DNA of 64,000 bases. Origin: Massilia sp. IC2-278. GTDB lineage: Bacteria > Pseudomonadota > Gammaproteobacteria > Burkholderiales > Burkholderiaceae_D. The notes below the pieces were generated by a model. That model searched no databases. It was not told the origin of the DNA and saw only the letters and a program-made list of their open reading frames with translations. A program made the translations under genes and the position numbers. Location: the NCBI RefSeq assembly GCF_020708045.1, contig NZ_JAJFES010000008.1, positions 62,001-126,000 on the forward strand. The letters run 5' to 3'. Within the stretch, counting starts at the first letter, position 1. The number at the start of each line of letters is the position of its first letter. Positions 36,673-46,535 of this stretch are shown piece by piece.

Positions 36673-37782
36673 CTAGCCGCCGATGTAGGACATTTCGACG
36701 CGCCGCGCGCCGCGCTGCAGGCCATCGGTATTGATGGTGCGCGTTTCCGAATAGCGGTCGTCGCGGCCGCGCCAGAGGCGGGCGACGGCGCCGGAAATCG
36801 CCAGGTCGTCGTGCCCGGCGCGCAGCAGGGCGCGCAGGTCGTGGCCGCGGGTGGCGAACAGGCAGGTGTAGAGCTTGCCCTCGGTCGACAAACGCATGCG
36901 GCTGCAATCCTTGCAGAAGGCGCCGGTCACCGAGGAGATGACGCCGATTTCGCCGCCGCCATCGAGGTAGCGCCAGCGCGCCGCGGTTTCGCCGGTGTAG
37001 TTGGCGCTCAGAGGCGCCAACGGCAGCTCGGCGCCGATGCGCCGCACCACTTCGCTCGAGGGCACCACTTCGTCCATGTTCCAGCCGTTCGAAGCGCCGA
37101 CGTCCATGTATTCGATGAAACGCAGGATCACGGGCGAGCCTTTGAAGTGGCGCGCCATCGGCACGATCTGGTCGTCGTTGCTGCCGCGCTTGACGACCAT
37201 GTTGACCTTGATCGGCCCCAGGCCCACGGCATGCGCGGCCTCGATCCCGGCCAGCACGTCGGCCACGGCAAAATCGACGTCGTTCATGCGCTTGAAGACG
37301 GCGTCGTCGAGGGCGTCGAGCGAGACCGTCACGCGGTCCAGGCCGGCATCCTTCAGGGCCTGCGCCTTGCGCGCCAGGATCGAGCCGTTGGTGGTGAGGG
37401 TCAGGTCGAGCGGACGGCCGGAGACAGTGGGCAGGGCGCGCAGCATCGCCACCAGGTGTTCCAGGTTCTTGCGCAGCAGCGGTTCGCCGCCGGTGAGGCG
37501 GATCTTTTCCACGCCGTGGGCGATGAAGATGCGCGCCACGCGCGTGATCTCCTCGAACGACAGCAGATCGCCGTGCGGCAGGTAAGGGTAGTCCTTGCCG
37601 AAGACTTCCTTCGGCATGCAATACACGCAACGGAAATTGCAGCGGTCGGTAACGGAGATGCGCAGGTCGTGCAGCGGACGCGCAAGGGCATCGGCCAGCT
37701 GGCCGGTGGGGTGTTCGGGAGTTGCGGGAACGGCGAGCGCGGGCGAGCGCAGGTCGTTCAGCATGATGATTTTTTCAGCCAT
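36673..37782 (-). CDS. moaA: GTP 3',8-cyclase (molybdopterin synthesis)
   Basis: 369 residues from the ATG at 37782; the ATG at 37764 is an alternative. Radical SAM enzyme starting molybdopterin synthesis from GTP. The SAM cluster cysteines are Cys48, 52 and 55 ([10 protein letters not shown]), the second cluster cysteines lie in [10 protein letters not shown] and YTCLF, and the C-terminus ends in the conserved Gly-Gly (MSYIGG). It forms an operon with the MobA-MoeA fusion. Confidence 0.97.
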   Translation of the reverse strand: MAEKIIMLNDLRSPALAVPATPEHPTGQLADALARPLHDLRISVTDRCNFRCVYCMPKEVFGKDYPYLPHGDLLSFEEITRVARIFIAHGVEKIRLTGGEPLLRKNLEHLVAMLRALPTVSGRPLDLTLTTNGSILARKAQALKDAGLDRVTVSLDALDDAVFKRMNDVDFAVADVLAGIEAAHAVGLGPIKVNMVVKRGSNDDQIVPMARHFKGSPVILRFIEYMDVGASNGWNMDEVVPSSEVVRRIGAELPLAPLSANYTGETAARWRYLDGGGEIGVISSVTGAFCKDCSRMRLSTEGKLYTCLFATRGHDLRALLRAGHDDLAISGAVARLWRGRDDRYSETRTINTDGLQRGARRVEMSYIGG

Positions 37783-37875
37783 GCGATACGATAGCATGCG
37801 AGGGGGAAGCGCACAGGCGAGGGGCCGGAATCGGGCACGGCCGCAGGCCAATGCCGGACATTCGGCCCGGGTATG

Positions 37876-37904
37876 AAAAAAGGGGAACCCGCGGGTTCCC
37901 CTTT
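37876..37904 (-). terminator. Intrinsic terminator of rne
   Basis: A 26-nt perfect palindrome (AAAGGGGAACCC and complement) 23 nt after the rne stop, followed by Ts on the minus strand. Confidence 0.9.
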
Positions 37905-37927
37905 CAATTACAGCAACGCTGCCGGGA

Positions 37928-40900
37928 TTACTGGCGCGTATCGACCTGGATCAGCGGCTCGTCGACCGGCGCCACGACCGGCTTGCGGGCACGGCCAAGG
38001 CGGACCGGAGCGGCGGCTGCCGCGGCGGCTTCCTGGGCTGCACGCAGCTTTTCAGGATCGGTCGCGGCCAGGGTCAGGCCGGCGCTGCCGAGCATCTCGT
38101 CGAGATTGCCCGACGCGGCTGCCGGTGCCGGAGCAGGCGCTGCTACTGGAGCAGGCGCAGGCGCAGGCGCAGGAACAGGCGCAGGTGCAACGGCGGCCTG
38201 GACCGGTGCCGGCTCGGCTTTCACCGGCGCGGCGGCTGGTGCCGGCTCAGCTGCGGCCGGGGCCGCAGCAGGTTCGGCAGCCGGTGCGGCAGCTGGTTCG
38301 GCCACAGGTGCAGCCAAAGGTTTGGCCACAGGTGCAGACACTACGGGCACATCGGCAATCGCAACAGGCTCGGTCGCCGGTGCAACTGGCTCGACAGCCG
38401 GCGTCGCCTGACGCGGGGTCATCGATGCCGCAGTCGGGAAGAACCACGCGTCGGCAGTCGGCGCCTGCACCGCAGGTGCGGCGGCTTGCGCCGGCGCAGC
38501 GGCTGGAGCAGGGGCGGCCGGCGCGGCTTTCGCTACAGCCTTGGCCTGGGCGGCGGCTACCGAAGCAGCGGTCGGGAAGGGCCATGGCGCCTGTTTGTCC
38601 TGCTTCGGTGCGCGCGGCTTGCGGCCTGGCTTCTCGGCGCCGGCGGCAGCCTGGACCTTGGCGGCTTCTTCGTCGGCTACCGGCATGAAGACCGGGGCGC
38701 CGTCGTGTTCGCCGTGTTCGCCCGCTTCCATGCCCTCGGCCTGGTCGCGGTCGCGGCGGTTGCGGTTGCGGCCACCGCGGCGGCGGCGGCGGCGCGGCTC
38801 GTCGCCGCCTTCGGCATCGAGTTCCTCGCCGTTGGGACCGGTCGAGACGACGGCTTTCACCGCGTGATCGAGCTGGTCGCCATGCGGCGTGGTGGTCGAC
38901 AGTTCGCTTACCGGCGTCGGGATTGCCTCGACCGCGTTCAGCTCCTCGACCTTGGTTTCCACAGGCTGACTGCGTTCGCCACGCTCGCGCGGCTGGCGCG
39001 GTGCGCGTTCCGGACGCTCGGCACGCTCGCCGCGTTCCTGGCGTTCGCCACGGTCCGCACGCGGTGCGGCGGTGGTCGCTGCTGCTGCGCCCTGGGCGGT
39101 ATCGAGCTGCTCGCGCGGCTCACGCGGTGCGCGCGGCTCGCGTCCTTCGCGCGGTGGACGTGGTGGACGCGGGGCTTTTTCCTCGCGCTCGGCCTTGGCG
39201 GTCTCGTCGACGCCCGGCTTGGCGCTCAGGTCGCGTTCTTCACGCTCGCGGCCAGGCTTGCCGTTGCGGCCATTGCGGGCGCGCGGGCCACGGCTATTCC
39301 GGTCGCCGCCACGTTCGGCCGGGGCAGGGGCGGCCGGCTTGACCGCTTCCACCGGGGCTGGCGGCGGGGCGACGGGTTCCGGGGCGCCGAAGAAGAAGCT
39401 CTTCAGCTTGGCCATGAAGCCGACCGGCGCCGGGGCGACCGGGGCAGCCACGACCGGCGGCTCGACCGGCTTGGCAGGTTTCACAGGCTCGCTGCGGTCG
39501 ACCACCGGGGCTGGCTGGGCCGGGGTGATGCTCTTGACCACGGCTTCCTGGCGCGGCTTGGCTTCTTCCTTCTGGCGCTTGCTGTAGGCCATGTCGGTTT
39601 CGGCGGTTTCGGCCAGGGTATAGCTCGACGGCGCTTCTTCCAGGCGCGGATCGTCGTGCTTGATGCGCTCGAGCTTGTAGTGCGGGGTGTCGAGGTGCTT
39701 GTTCGGCACCAGGATCACGGTGATGCGGTGGCGGTTCTCGATCTTCAGGACTTCGCCGCGCTTTTCGTTCAGCAGGAACGCGGCGACGTCGACCGGCACC
39801 TGCACGTGGATGGTGGCCGAGTTTTCCTTCATGGCCTCTTCCTGGATGATGCGCAGGACTTGCAGGGCCGAGGATTCGGTATCGCGGATGTGGCCGGTGC
39901 CCGAGCAGCGCGGGCAGGTGACGTGCGAGCCTTCCGACAGCGAAGGACGCAGGCGCTGGCGCGACAGTTCCATCAGGCCGAACCGGGAAATCTTGCCCAT
40001 TTGTACGCGGGCGCGGTCGTGGTGCAGCGCGTCCTTCAGGCGCTGCTCGACTTCGCGCTGGTTCTTCGCCACTTCCATGTCGATGAAGTCGATGACGATC
40101 AGGCCGCCCAGGTCGCGCAGGCGCAGCTGGCGCGCCACTTCGTCGGCCGCTTCGCAGTTGGTGTTGAAGGCGGTGGTCTCGATGTCCGAGCCGCGCGTGG
40201 CGCGTGCCGAGTTGACGTCGATGGAGACCAGGGCTTCGGTGTGGTCGATGACGATCGCGCCGCCCGATGGCAGCGGCACGGTGCGCGCGTAGGCGGTCTC
40301 GATCTGGTGTTCGATCTGGAAACGCGAGAACAGCGGCACGTCGTCGCTGTAGTGCTTCACGCGGTGCGCCATGTCGGGCATCACGTGGCTCATGAACTGC
40401 TGGGCCTGGTCGTAGATGTCGTCGGTGTCGATCAGGACTTCGCCGATGTCAGGCTGGAAGTAATCGCGGATGGCGCGGATGACGAGCGACGACTCCTGGT
40501 AGATCAGGAAAGGACCGGCGGCCGACTTGCCGGCGCCTTCGATGGCGCGCCACAGCTGCATCAGGTAGTTCAGGTCCCACTGCAGTTCTTCGACGTTGCG
40601 GCCGATGCCGGCGGTGCGGGCAATCACCGACATGCCGGTCGGCAGGTCGAGCTTGTCCATGGTTTCGCGCAGTTCCTGGCGCTCTTCGCCTTCGACACGG
40701 CGCGATACGCCGCCGCCGCGCGGGTTGTTCGGCATCAGGACCAGGTAGCGGCCGGCCAGCGAAATGAAGGAGGTAAGGGCGGCGCCTTTGTTGCCGCGTT
40801 CCTCTTTCTCGACCTGCACCATGATTTCCTGGCCTTCGCGCAGGGCTTCCTTGATGCTGCAGTTACGCACATCGACGCCGTCGCGGAAATAGGAGCGGGC

Positions 40901-41119
40901 AACTTCTTTGAAGGGGAGGAAACCGTGGCGGTCTTCGCCGTAGCTGACGAAGCAGGCTTCGAGGGAGGGTTCGATGCGGGTGATGACACCCTTGTAGATA
41001 TTCGACTTGCGCTGTTCGCGTCCGGCCGTTTCGATATCGATGTCGATCAGTTTCTGGCCATCGACGATCGCTACGCGCAGCTCCTCTTGCTGCGTAGCGT
41101 TAAACAACATACGTTTCAT
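37928..41119 (-). CDS. rne: Ribonuclease E
   Basis: 1063 residues. Endonuclease organising the RNA degradosome. The catalytic half (1 to about 520) has the S1 domain, the metal-binding Asp pair in [14 protein letters not shown] and [11 protein letters not shown], and the zinc-link CPRCSGTG. The C-terminal half (520-1063) is low in structure, rich in Ala, Pro, Arg and Glu. It includes an amphipathic stretch [16 protein letters not shown], which probably anchors it to the membrane as segment A does in E. coli, and ends with a conserved basic tail [20 protein letters not shown]. Long upstream leader, divergent from rluC. Confidence 0.97.
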   Translation of the reverse strand: MKRMLFNATQQEELRVAIVDGQKLIDIDIETAGREQRKSNIYKGVITRIEPSLEACFVSYGEDRHGFLPFKEVARSYFRDGVDVRNCSIKEALREGQEIMVQVEKEERGNKGAALTSFISLAGRYLVLMPNNPRGGGVSRRVEGEERQELRETMDKLDLPTGMSVIARTAGIGRNVEELQWDLNYLMQLWRAIEGAGKSAAGPFLIYQESSLVIRAIRDYFQPDIGEVLIDTDDIYDQAQQFMSHVMPDMAHRVKHYSDDVPLFSRFQIEHQIETAYARTVPLPSGGAIVIDHTEALVSIDVNSARATRGSDIETTAFNTNCEAADEVARQLRLRDLGGLIVIDFIDMEVAKNQREVEQRLKDALHHDRARVQMGKISRFGLMELSRQRLRPSLSEGSHVTCPRCSGTGHIRDTESSALQVLRIIQEEAMKENSATIHVQVPVDVAAFLLNEKRGEVLKIENRHRITVILVPNKHLDTPHYKLERIKHDDPRLEEAPSSYTLAETAETDMAYSKRQKEEAKPRQEAVVKSITPAQPAPVVDRSEPVKPAKPVEPPVVAAPVAPAPVGFMAKLKSFFFGAPEPVAPPPAPVEAVKPAAPAPAERGGDRNSRGPRARNGRNGKPGREREERDLSAKPGVDETAKAEREEKAPRPPRPPREGREPRAPREPREQLDTAQGAAAATTAAPRADRGERQERGERAERPERAPRQPRERGERSQPVETKVEELNAVEAIPTPVSELSTTTPHGDQLDHAVKAVVSTGPNGEELDAEGGDEPRRRRRRGGRNRNRRDRDQAEGMEAGEHGEHDGAPVFMPVADEEAAKVQAAAGAEKPGRKPRAPKQDKQAPWPFPTAASVAAAQAKAVAKAAPAAPAPAAAPAQAAAPAVQAPTADAWFFPTAASMTPRQATPAVEPVAPATEPVAIADVPVVSAPVAKPLAAPVAEPAAAPAAEPAAAPAAAEPAPAAAPVKAEPAPVQAAVAPAPVPAPAPAPAPVAAPAPAPAAASGNLDEMLGSAGLTLAATDPEKLRAAQEAAAAAAAPVRLGRARKPVVAPVDEPLIQVDTRQ

Positions 41120-41794
41120 TTTTATAAACTCCGCGGCCCGTGGGCCGTGTCAAAGCCGCCTTGCCAGGGCGGCCAAAGTACAGGGACATACGCGGGAGGG
41201 GAGTGTTGGAGGGGGTGGTTGCCCGGGCATGGGGGCCGGCAACGCAAACGCGTCGCTGCCGCCACAGGGCGCAAATGGGGTCGATCGTCATGCCGAGGGC
41301 ACGCCGCAACTGTAGCTGTACCCGGGCCGCTTCAGGAGCGGCGCAACAGAGTCAGCCAGGCGGTGCGCGCAACTACCAGCCAAACCGTGCCAGCTTACAT
41401 ACCAAGACTGCGATCTGCAGGCGATAAAATCAGCCTTGCTCTCCAGTCTTATGGATGAGGCCTACATCAGGTCGGGCGAACGACAAGCGTTATCGACACC
41501 ATCAACCGGCGAGCCTGAAAAACACAGGCTTGCCGGTACTTATCCTTACAGTTCCAAACAATCCAATCCGGCACTCCTGCGCGTGATCCGATTACAACTG
41601 CGGTGCAACCCTGATCCACGCAGGAATGTGCGTACACGTTTTTTCCATCGAATTTGCTACCAGCGGGGCCGATGGAACGCGCCCCTGTGTAAAATATCGT
41701 TTTAATTCTTACACCTGCAGAGGTTTCACCGCCGCCTGTCGATTATATATTCAAAATGAAGGACTTAGAGAGAATTTCTGGGAAGACAGGGCAA
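41120..41794. other. Divergent rne-rluC intergenic region with structured rne leader
   Basis: 675 nt between the starts of rne (minus) and rluC (plus). It contains several GC-rich inverted repeats near 41140-41175 and a strong hairpin at 41506-41536; no coding frame has protein-like character. In E. coli the divergent arrangement is the same and the rne mRNA has a 361-nt leader with hairpins through which RNase E controls its own mRNA; a similar role here is inference. I could not pick a convincing promoter. Confidence 0.6.
41506..41536 (-). promoter_or_regulatory. Strong hairpin in the presumed rne 5' leader
   Basis: Stem of 12 positions, CCGGCAAGCCTG against CAGGCTCGCCGG (one non-Watson-Crick pair), loop TGTTTTT, about 390 nt upstream of the rne start. 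Single-stranded U-rich loops next to stems are the kind of site RNase E binds. Confidence 0.45.
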
Positions 41795-42775
41795 ATGAAG
41801 ATGCAAAACGATGTTGTTCCCCCTTCATCACAGGCGTTAGCAGCAAGTTTCGTCACCATCACCGAAGAAGAAGCCGGCCAGCGTATCGACAATTACCTGC
41901 TACGCGTGTGCAAGGGCGTACCGAAAAGCCATATCTACCGCATCCTGCGCTCGGGCGAGGTGCGGGTCAACAAGGGGCGTATCGACCAGCTCTACCGTCT
42001 GGAAGCGGGCGACCTGGTGCGCATTCCACCGATCCGGATTGCCGAAAAGGCGAGCGCGGCCCCGGTGCCGGGCGCCGAATTCCGCATCGTGCACGAAGAC
42101 AACCACCTGCTCGTGATCGACAAGCCGGCCGGCGTGGCCGTGCATGGCGGCTCGGGCGTGTCGTATGGCGTGATCGAGCAACTGCGCGCGGCGCGGCCGG
42201 ACGCCAAGTTCCTGGAACTGGTGCACCGCCTCGACCGCGAAACCTCGGGGCTGCTGCTGCTGGCCAAGAAGCGTTCGGCACTGACCAATTTGCACGAGCA
42301 AATGCGCGACGGCCACACCGACAAGCGCTACCTGGCCGCCGTCACCGGCGACTGGGTCAACAAGCGCCAGCACGTGAAGCTGCCCTTGCATAAATACAGC
42401 ACGCCCGACGGCGAGCGCCGCGTGGTGGTGCAGGCCGGCGGCATGGAATCGCACACGGTGTTCAGCCTGCTGCGCAAGTGGCCGGAGTTCGCCCTGCTGG
42501 AAGCCGAGCTGAAGACCGGGCGCACGCACCAGATCCGCGTTCACCTGGCTTCGTCGGGCTTCCCCATTCTTGGTGACGAGAAATACGGCGATTTCGCACT
42601 CAACAAGCAATTGCAGAAAGCCACGGACAAGCGCGGCGCGCTGCGTAGGATGTTCCTGCACGCCTATAAAATCACCTTCACGCACCCAGATACCGGCGCG
42701 AAGATGACGCTGCAGGCACCCTTGCCCGCCGAGTGCGATCGTTTCTTGGTAAGCTTGGGTCAGCCGCTTAACTAA
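41795..42775 (+). CDS. rluC: 23S rRNA pseudouridine synthase RluC
   Basis: 326 residues from the ATG at 41795, with GGAAG about 9 nt upstream; an ATG at 41756 and another at 41801 are also in frame. N-terminal S4 RNA-binding domain (about 22-80), then the RluA-type catalytic domain with the active aspartate in VHRLDRETSGLLLLAKK. It modifies U955, U2504 and U2580 in E. coli. Divergent from rne as in gamma- and betaproteobacteria; leads rluC-HAD-Rieske-sppA. Confidence 0.95.
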   Translation: MKMQNDVVPPSSQALAASFVTITEEEAGQRIDNYLLRVCKGVPKSHIYRILRSGEVRVNKGRIDQLYRLEAGDLVRIPPIRIAEKASAAPVPGAEFRIVHEDNHLLVIDKPAGVAVHGGSGVSYGVIEQLRAARPDAKFLELVHRLDRETSGLLLLAKKRSALTNLHEQMRDGHTDKRYLAAVTGDWVNKRQHVKLPLHKYSTPDGERRVVVQAGGMESHTVFSLLRKWPEFALLEAELKTGRTHQIRVHLASSGFPILGDEKYGDFALNKQLQKATDKRGALRRMFLHAYKITFTHPDTGAKMTLQAPLPAECDRFLVSLGQPLN

Positions 42776-42813
42776 TATTACGGAACACACAGGAGCCGGC
42801 CCAGCCGGGAGAA

Positions 42814-43473
42814 ATGCCAAGAAAGCAATTTGATCTGATCGTGTTCGACTGGGACGGCACGCTGATGGACAGCACTGCCGCCATCGTTAAGTGCATCCAG
42901 GCGGCGGCGCGCGACGTCGGCCTGCCGGTGCCGAGCGACGAGGCGGCTTCGCACGTCATCGGCCTGGCCCTGCCCGAAGCCATGCAGGTGGCCGTGCCCG
43001 ACATGGAGCCGGCGATGTACCCGCGCATGGTCGAGCGCTACCGCCACCATTTCCTGACGAAGGACCACGAACTGGTGCTGTTCAAGGGCGTTCGCGAGAT
43101 GTTGACCGAACTTTCTCAGCAGGGGTACTTCCTGGCGGTGGCCACGGGCAAGAGCCGGGTCGGCCTGAACCGGGCCCTGAACGCGGCCGGGCTGCTGTCG
43201 ATGTTCGACGCCACCCGCTGCGCCGACGAAACCTTTTCGAAGCCGCACCCGGCCATGCTGCAGGAACTCACGCGCGAATTGGGCCAGGACATGCGCCGCA
43301 CCGTGATGATCGGCGACACCACCCACGATCTGCTGATGGCGAACAACGCGGGCGCCGCCGGCATCGCGGTCGAATACGGCGCGCACCCGGTCGACCAGCT
43401 GCTGGCCTGCCATCCGGTGTTTTCCGCGAAGACCGCGGTCGAGCTGCACGCCTGGCTGGCCGAGAACGCATGA
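42814..43473 (+). CDS. HAD-superfamily hydrolase, phosphoglycolate-phosphatase-like
   Basis: 219 residues. HAD motifs: nucleophile Asp12 and Asp14 (FDWDGTLMDS), motif II Thr in VATGKSR, motif III Lys in SKPHP, motif IV GDTTHD. The cap domain is the small helical C1 type of Gph/PPi phosphatases; substrate uncertain. The Rieske gene starts within its stop codon (ATGA). Confidence 0.9.
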   Translation: MPRKQFDLIVFDWDGTLMDSTAAIVKCIQAAARDVGLPVPSDEAASHVIGLALPEAMQVAVPDMEPAMYPRMVERYRHHFLTKDHELVLFKGVREMLTELSQQGYFLAVATGKSRVGLNRALNAAGLLSMFDATRCADETFSKPHPAMLQELTRELGQDMRRTVMIGDTTHDLLMANNAGAAGIAVEYGAHPVDQLLACHPVFSAKTAVELHAWLAENA

Positions 43474-43832
43474 TTGAAGTGTTCATCTGCGATTCGCACG
43501 ACCTGGTCGATGGCGGCCAGGGCGTGCGCTTCCCGGTGCGCGCCTTTGGCGACCCGGCAACCGGCTTCGTAGTACGCTTCGGCGGCCAGGTCTATGCTTA
43601 CCTGAACCGCTGCGCCCACGTGCCTACCGAGCTCGACTGGGTAAAAGGCCAGTTCTTCGAGTCGAGCGGCGAATTCCTGATGTGCGCCACGCACGGCGCC
43701 GTCTACCGCCCCGAGACCGGCGTCTGCGCGGGCGGGCCTTGCCGTGGAGCGCGCCTGCGAGCAATTGCCGTGCGCGAAGCCGATGGCCAGGTACTGTGGC
43801 AACCCGACGAGCGCATCGGCGCGCCGGCATGA
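43470..43832 (+). CDS. Small Rieske [2Fe-2S] ferredoxin
   Basis: 120 residues from the ATG at 43470, which overlaps the HAD stop (ATGA). The cluster ligands are Cys48-x-His50 (NRCAHVP) and Cys72-x2-His75 (CATHGAVYRP). A stand-alone Rieske protein without oxygenase domain, similar to NirD or BphF size class. It was found in a frame hidden behind the HAD gene. The arrangement rluC-HAD-Rieske-sppA suggests an electron carrier of unknown partner; function not established. Confidence 0.88.
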   Translation: MIEVFICDSHDLVDGGQGVRFPVRAFGDPATGFVVRFGGQVYAYLNRCAHVPTELDWVKGQFFESSGEFLMCATHGAVYRPETGVCAGGPCRGARLRAIAVREADGQVLWQPDERIGAPA

Positions 43833-43873
43833 TGGACTGGACAAGCGCACGCCCTTAACTTTATCGACTGCTT

Positions 43874-44866
43874 ATGAGCGACAACATCAGGAACGATGGC
43901 GAAAGCCGGCTGGCCGCCAACCCGACCGCAAGCAACTGGGAACGCGAAACCCTGGAGACGCTCGTCTTCGCCACGATCAAGGAGCGGCGCGCGGCGCGGC
44001 GCTGGAGCATCTTCTTCCGGCTCGCCTTTTTGCTGGTGCTCATCATCGGCCTCTGGACTTACCTCGGCCTGAGCTTCGGCAGCGACGATGAAAACCTCGG
44101 CCGCCATACCGCGCTCATTGAAATTAACGGCGAGATCGAAGCAGAAGGCAGCGGTTCCGCCGATAATGTGATCCCTTCGCTGAACAAGGCCTTTGCCGAC
44201 GCCGGCTCGGCGGCGGTAGTGATGCGCATCGACAGCCCCGGCGGCAGCCCGGTCCAGGCCGGCATCATCGTGGACGAGATCCTGCGCCTGAAAAAGGGTT
44301 ATCCGGACAAGCCGCTATATGTGGTGGTCGACGAAATCTGCGCCTCGGGCGGGTATTACATTGCCGCCGCGGCTGACAAGATCTACGTCAACAAGGCCAG
44401 CATCGTCGGTTCGGTGGGTGTGCTGATGGACAGCTTCGGCTTTACCGGCACCATGGAAAAGCTGGGCGTCGAACGGCGCCTGATGACGGCCGGCGCCAAC
44501 AAGGGTTTCCTCGATCCCTTCAGCCCACAGTCGGAGAAGCACCGCGAGCATGCCCAGGAAATGTTGAACGAAATCCACCAGCAATTCATCTCGGTGGTGC
44601 GCGCCGGCCGTGGCGCGCGCCTGAAGGAAACCCCGGAAACTTTCTCCGGCCTGTACTGGACCGGCGCCAAGGCGGTGGACATGGGCCTGGCCGACGGCTT
44701 CGGCACGGTCGACACCGTAGCGCGCGACATCGTGAAGGCCGAGGACATCGTCGACTACACGGCCCACGAAGGCTTGCCGGAGCGGGTGCTGAAGAAATTC
44801 GGCGCCTCGGTGGGCGAGGGCGCGGTGAAGACCATGTCGCACACGGTGTTGCCGCAGCTGAAGTAA
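43874..44866 (+). CDS. sppA: S49 signal-peptide peptidase, short SppA type
   Basis: 330 residues. A membrane helix at about 48-67 precedes a single S49 domain. The nucleophile is Ser158 in ICASGGYYIA and the likely general base Lys210 in GANKGFLDPF; the length matches the one-domain SppA of Bacillus, half that of the E. coli enzyme (618). It degrades cleaved signal peptides in the inner membrane. Preceded by the Rieske gene, 41 nt upstream. Confidence 0.92.
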   Translation: MSDNIRNDGESRLAANPTASNWERETLETLVFATIKERRAARRWSIFFRLAFLLVLIIGLWTYLGLSFGSDDENLGRHTALIEINGEIEAEGSGSADNVIPSLNKAFADAGSAAVVMRIDSPGGSPVQAGIIVDEILRLKKGYPDKPLYVVVDEICASGGYYIAAAADKIYVNKASIVGSVGVLMDSFGFTGTMEKLGVERRLMTAGANKGFLDPFSPQSEKHREHAQEMLNEIHQQFISVVRAGRGARLKETPETFSGLYWTGAKAVDMGLADGFGTVDTVARDIVKAEDIVDYTAHEGLPERVLKKFGASVGEGAVKTMSHTVLPQLK

Positions 44867-44926
44867 GGTGGGAACCGGTTCGAATGGAACCGATCCCCCA
44901 TTGAACTGATCTTACTCAATTGCTCC

Positions 44927-44954
44927 TTGAAAGTTCCGCAAAGTGTCCTATAGT
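44927..44954 (+). promoter_or_regulatory. Sigma-70 promoter of the structured RNA
   Basis: -35 TTGAAA (44927-44932), 16-nt spacer, -10 TATAGT (44949-44954); transcription would start near 44961. Confidence 0.65.
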
Positions 44955-44960
44955 GGACTT

Positions 44961-45125
44961 CGTGGTTCTTTCCAGGGAGGGCGACCAATAACAAGTGCCA
45001 ACCTGTTCGCAATGTTTCATTCGTTGACGCTCGCACCGCATGCGTGCGGTATTTGAGAGAATTCCATTCCTCACACCACCTGCCCTCCGGGGGAAGTGAA
45101 AACGACGGTGCAAGCCGTCGTTTTC
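44961..45125 (+). ncRNA. Candidate structured small RNA (possibly 6S RNA)
   Basis: A region of about 165 nt without coding potential lies between its own promoter (44927-44954) and an intrinsic terminator (45099-45129). The two ends can pair: GGAGGGC near 44975-44982 with GCCCTCC near 45082-45088, and ACTTC near 44957 with GAAGT near 45093, while the centre has a hairpin CCGCA TGCG TGCGG. A long rod closed at both ends with a central open part is what 6S RNA looks like, but I see no sequence block that proves it. It lies between sppA and a small unknown gene. Confidence 0.5.
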
Positions 45126-45129
45126 TTTT
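45099..45129. terminator. Bidirectional intrinsic terminator
   Basis: Stem AAAACGACGG/CCGTCGTTTT around TGCAAG, with T-rich tracts on both strands. It ends the small RNA on the plus strand and the unknown gene at 45152 on the minus strand. Confidence 0.85.
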
Positions 45130-45151
45130 GTGGAGAATGGCGAGACAGGAT

Positions 45152-45457
45152 TCAGGCGCGGGCGTCGTCGGATTCGACTGCGTGGAGCAGGGGAGCGCCG
45201 TCGTCATGCTGGACGAAGCCGCCGGCTTCGAGCCAGGACTGGAAATCGCGCTGGGCGCGGGCAAACCAGGCAGCGCGCAGGAGCGCGTTGGTCTGGCCGT
45301 TCAGGTGCGGGACATTGCCGCCGCTGGTCCAGCGGGCAAACGCGAGGCGGGTCGGGAACATGACCGTATGCGAACGGGCCAGTGACAGCCTCATTGCTTT
45401 GATCGATGCCGGGGCGGCCGGGGGACCACTGTCCTGGGTAACTTTCACTGGTTGCAT
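45152..45457 (-). CDS. Small conserved-looking protein of unknown function
   Basis: 101 residues, with GAGG 9 nt before the ATG at 45457. No signal peptide or membrane helix. The sequence is compact with segments SLARSHTVMFPTRLAFARWT and LRAAWFARAQRDFQSWLEAGG; I do not know the family. It is bounded by the bidirectional terminator downstream. An FNR-like box lies about 119 nt upstream of its start. Confidence 0.6.
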   Translation of the reverse strand: MQPVKVTQDSGPPAAPASIKAMRLSLARSHTVMFPTRLAFARWTSGGNVPHLNGQTNALLRAAWFARAQRDFQSWLEAGGFVQHDDGAPLLHAVESDDARA

Positions 45458-45575
45458 TATCGTAATCCTCTGAACTCCTGCTGGTTATTCCTACCGCTTC
45501 CCTCATCAATTCTGCTGGTTGCGTTAGGCCGATTCCTAATGAAGTTGAAGTCTATCAATGGTTGGTCCGCTCCGA

Positions 45576-45589
45576 TTGATCTAGGTCAA
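45576..45589. promoter_or_regulatory. FNR/ANR-like box between the small gene and rsuA
   Basis: TTGAT CTAG GTCAA, one base off the perfect FNR/CRP-type palindrome and matching the ANR-accepted form. For rsuA it lies about 41-43 nt upstream of a start near 45624-45626 with a weak -10 (GGTAAT, 45615-45620); for the minus-strand gene there is TAGACT at 45554-45549 giving a similar spacing. So it could serve either or both genes. Confidence 0.5.
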
Positions 45590-45666
45590 ACGAGCACGTC
45601 ATCTCTGTCCAAATGGTAATTTTCTCAGCCTTTGCCACACAGAAGGCTTCTGGTACAGTCTCGCCC

Positions 45667-46389
45667 ATGAGTAAATTATCCCTGGACCGTATCCTGCAAT
45701 CGCAGGGTTTTGGTACCCGCAAGTATTGCCGCGCCCTGATCGAGGACGGCGACGTTGCCGTGAACGGCGTCATCGAAGACAACTACAAGGCCACGGTCGA
45801 CACCGCCGGCCTGGTGCTGACCGTGTTCGACGAAGAATGGGTCTACCGCGAGCACGTCTATATCGCCTTGTACAAACCCGCGAACTTCGAATGTTCGCGC
45901 AAACCCAGCCACCACCCGGGCGTGCTGACCCTGCTGCCGGAACAGTTCGGCTGGCGCGAGGTGCAGCCGGTCGGCCGCCTCGACCACGACACCACCGGCT
46001 TGCTGCTGATGTCCGACGACGGCCCCTTCATCCACGCCCAGTCCTCGCCCAAGCGTCACGTGCCGAAGATCTACCAGGCCACCACGGCCGAGCCGGTCAC
46101 CCCCGAGCTGGTCGAGCAATTGCTGACCGGCGTGCAACTGCACGACGAGCCGGCGCCGCTGAAGGCCGTGTCCTGCGTGCAGCGCGGCGACCACCAGCTG
46201 GAAATCGTGCTAGAGCAGGGCAAGTACCACCAGGTCAAGCGCATGCTGGCCGCCGCCGGCAACCACTGCGGCGCGCTGCACCGCTCGGCAATCGGCGGAT
46301 TGACGCTGGAGGCCCTGGGGCTGAAGGAAGGGGAGTGGTGCTTCCTAGAGCAGGCGCAGCTGGATTTGCTGGTGCCCGCGGCTGCCTGA
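45667..46389 (+). CDS. rsuA: 16S rRNA pseudouridine(516) synthase
   Basis: 240 residues from ATG 45667; an in-frame ATG 18 codons upstream is outside homology. An N-terminal S4 domain (about 3-50) and the RsuA-type catalytic core with GRLDHDTTGLLLMSDDG, whose Asp is the nucleophile; the Asp-Thr-Thr form and length fit RsuA better than RluB/E/F. A weak hairpin follows at 46395-46418. Confidence 0.88.
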   Translation: MSKLSLDRILQSQGFGTRKYCRALIEDGDVAVNGVIEDNYKATVDTAGLVLTVFDEEWVYREHVYIALYKPANFECSRKPSHHPGVLTLLPEQFGWREVQPVGRLDHDTTGLLLMSDDGPFIHAQSSPKRHVPKIYQATTAEPVTPELVEQLLTGVQLHDEPAPLKAVSCVQRGDHQLEIVLEQGKYHQVKRMLAAAGNHCGALHRSAIGGLTLEALGLKEGEWCFLEQAQLDLLVPAAA

Positions 46390-46535
46390 AACGCTTGTCG
46401 CATCTAAACGTGCGACAACGAATCTGATCTTCTTGCAAACTTGTATTGACTCGCGTCAGATCGTGGTCGGCGCGAGCGTGCGCTGACGGACGCGACGACG
46501 CCTTTTTGCAACCGTTGATCTCGTTTCAGCTCCAG

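Noticed and set aside
38080..38420. Short tandem repeats of GCAGGCGCAGGC type
   Set aside because: Low-complexity coding for the Ala/Pro tail of RNase E, not a separate repeat or CRISPR.
38486..41458. A 990-codon open frame on the plus strand opposite rne
   Set aside because: Composition is that of the complement of an Ala/Arg-rich gene; rne on the other strand has all its family motifs.
46395..46418. Terminator of rsuA
   Set aside because: An 8-bp stem is there (TTGTCGCA/TGCGACAA) but no T-run follows.
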